Source: a virus | Direction: 5' to 3' (one strand) | IMG/VR virus record: IMGVR_UViG_3300030117_008015 | Coordinates: 1 to 21,175 of that record | Length of the DNA stretch: 21,175 bases | The notes under the pieces: generated by a model | What the model saw: only the letters and a program-made list of their open reading frames with translations | Database searches by the model: none | Told to the model about the DNA's origin: nothing | Part shown: in pieces, positions 20,895-21,175 of the stretch | Layout of the letters: the number at the start of each line of letters is the position of its first letter | Numbering within the stretch: position 1 is the stretch's first letter | Program-made: the position numbers and the translations under genes

Positions 20895-21175
20895 ATGAAG
20901 TACGTAATACTATCAATGCTATTCTCTGTTTCTGCTTTTACGCAGACAGAAGAAAATAGGTCGTTTGTAGCTTTTGCTAACAGCTACATTCCAGAATTAG
21001 ACGAGAGAGTTCTAACTCGCGAAGAAATTTGGGAGGAAAAAGAACCGAAAGAATATTATCCTGTGAATGACATTATCACTAAAAAGACTCTGTTTGTGCC
21101 CACGACAGGCGCGAACAAAGCTTTTTATCAATCTTTAAATTATTACAATAGAAATCTTTTCATGGCGCTAAAGCA
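20895..21175 (+). CDS. Start of an exported protein (3' end outside window)
   Basis: ATG 20895 begins one base after the membrane-protein stop and the frame is open for 93 codons to the window edge. The first 15 or so residues form a signal peptide: a short basic start (MK), hydrophobic core (YVILSMLFSV) and small residues before a likely cleavage (SVSA-F). The mature part is acidic then mixed (LTREEIWEEKEPKEYYPVND), with no recognised domain. Export of a phage-coded protein next to a membrane protein suggests action in the periplasm or host envelope. The rest of the gene is missing, so function is open. Confidence 0.75.
   Translation, partial: MKYVILSMLFSVSAFTQTEENRSFVAFANSYIPELDERVLTREEIWEEKEPKEYYPVNDIITKKTLFVPTTGANKAFYQSLNYYNRNLFMALK

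Overview
The window looks like part of the genome of a large tailed dsDNA bacteriophage, probably from an uncultured, AT-rich (marine or freshwater type) source. All genes lie on the + strand. They are packed with short overlaps (ATGA, TTGA and 8-53 nt overlaps), and no gene-free gap exceeds about 40 bases. There are no rRNA or tRNA genes, no CRISPR array and no convincing terminator. A plasmid or other mobile replicon cannot be excluded, because no virion structural gene falls in the window.

Layout. (1) 2-1834 is a sugar or surface-modification block: the tail of an unknown protein, a small GDPD/PI-PLC-like phosphodiesterase and a GDP-mannose 4,6-dehydratase-like enzyme. (2) 1875-5292 holds a UvsX/RecA-type recombinase with an unknown upstream partner, a DUF559/Vsr-like nuclease, a small acidic protein and an FtsZ/tubulin-superfamily GTPase. 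(3) 5298-13759 is a bacterial-type replisome: DnaB-like helicase, DnaG-like primase with a TOPRIM domain, RecB/Cas4-like nuclease, and a DNA polymerase III alpha split in two. The PHP domain is its own gene (8682-9500). It is followed by a DnaQ-like proofreading exonuclease, a small basic protein and the catalytic core (10399-13083). Then come a 52-aa ORF and a possible ssDNA-binding protein. (4) 13759-16856 encodes glycosyltransferases: a GT4-like domain with an inserted zinc ribbon, a DUF4214-like segment, and a GT9-like (heptosyltransferase) fold whose two halves lie in different reading frames. (5) 16897-20242 is an accessory recombination/nuclease block: a possible Rad52-like annealing protein, two more PD-(D/E)XK nucleases, a cupin and an HNH endonuclease with internal repeats. 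(6) 20223-21175 carries a cytidylyltransferase-like enzyme, a two-helix membrane protein and the start of an exported protein.

How they fit together: helicase, primase, polymerase, exonuclease, recombinase and nucleases would form a largely self-sufficient replication-recombination apparatus; a clamp, clamp loader and ligase are not in this window. The sugar genes suggest glycan modification of virion or host surface. Many starts lack a Shine-Dalgarno. Where the gene chain is interrupted, promoter-like hexamers sit so close to the next ATG that transcripts would be leaderless or nearly so. The most unusual points are the three-way polymerase arrangement, the tubulin-like GTPase inside the replication operon, the frame-split GT9 enzyme and the leaderless-promoter pattern.
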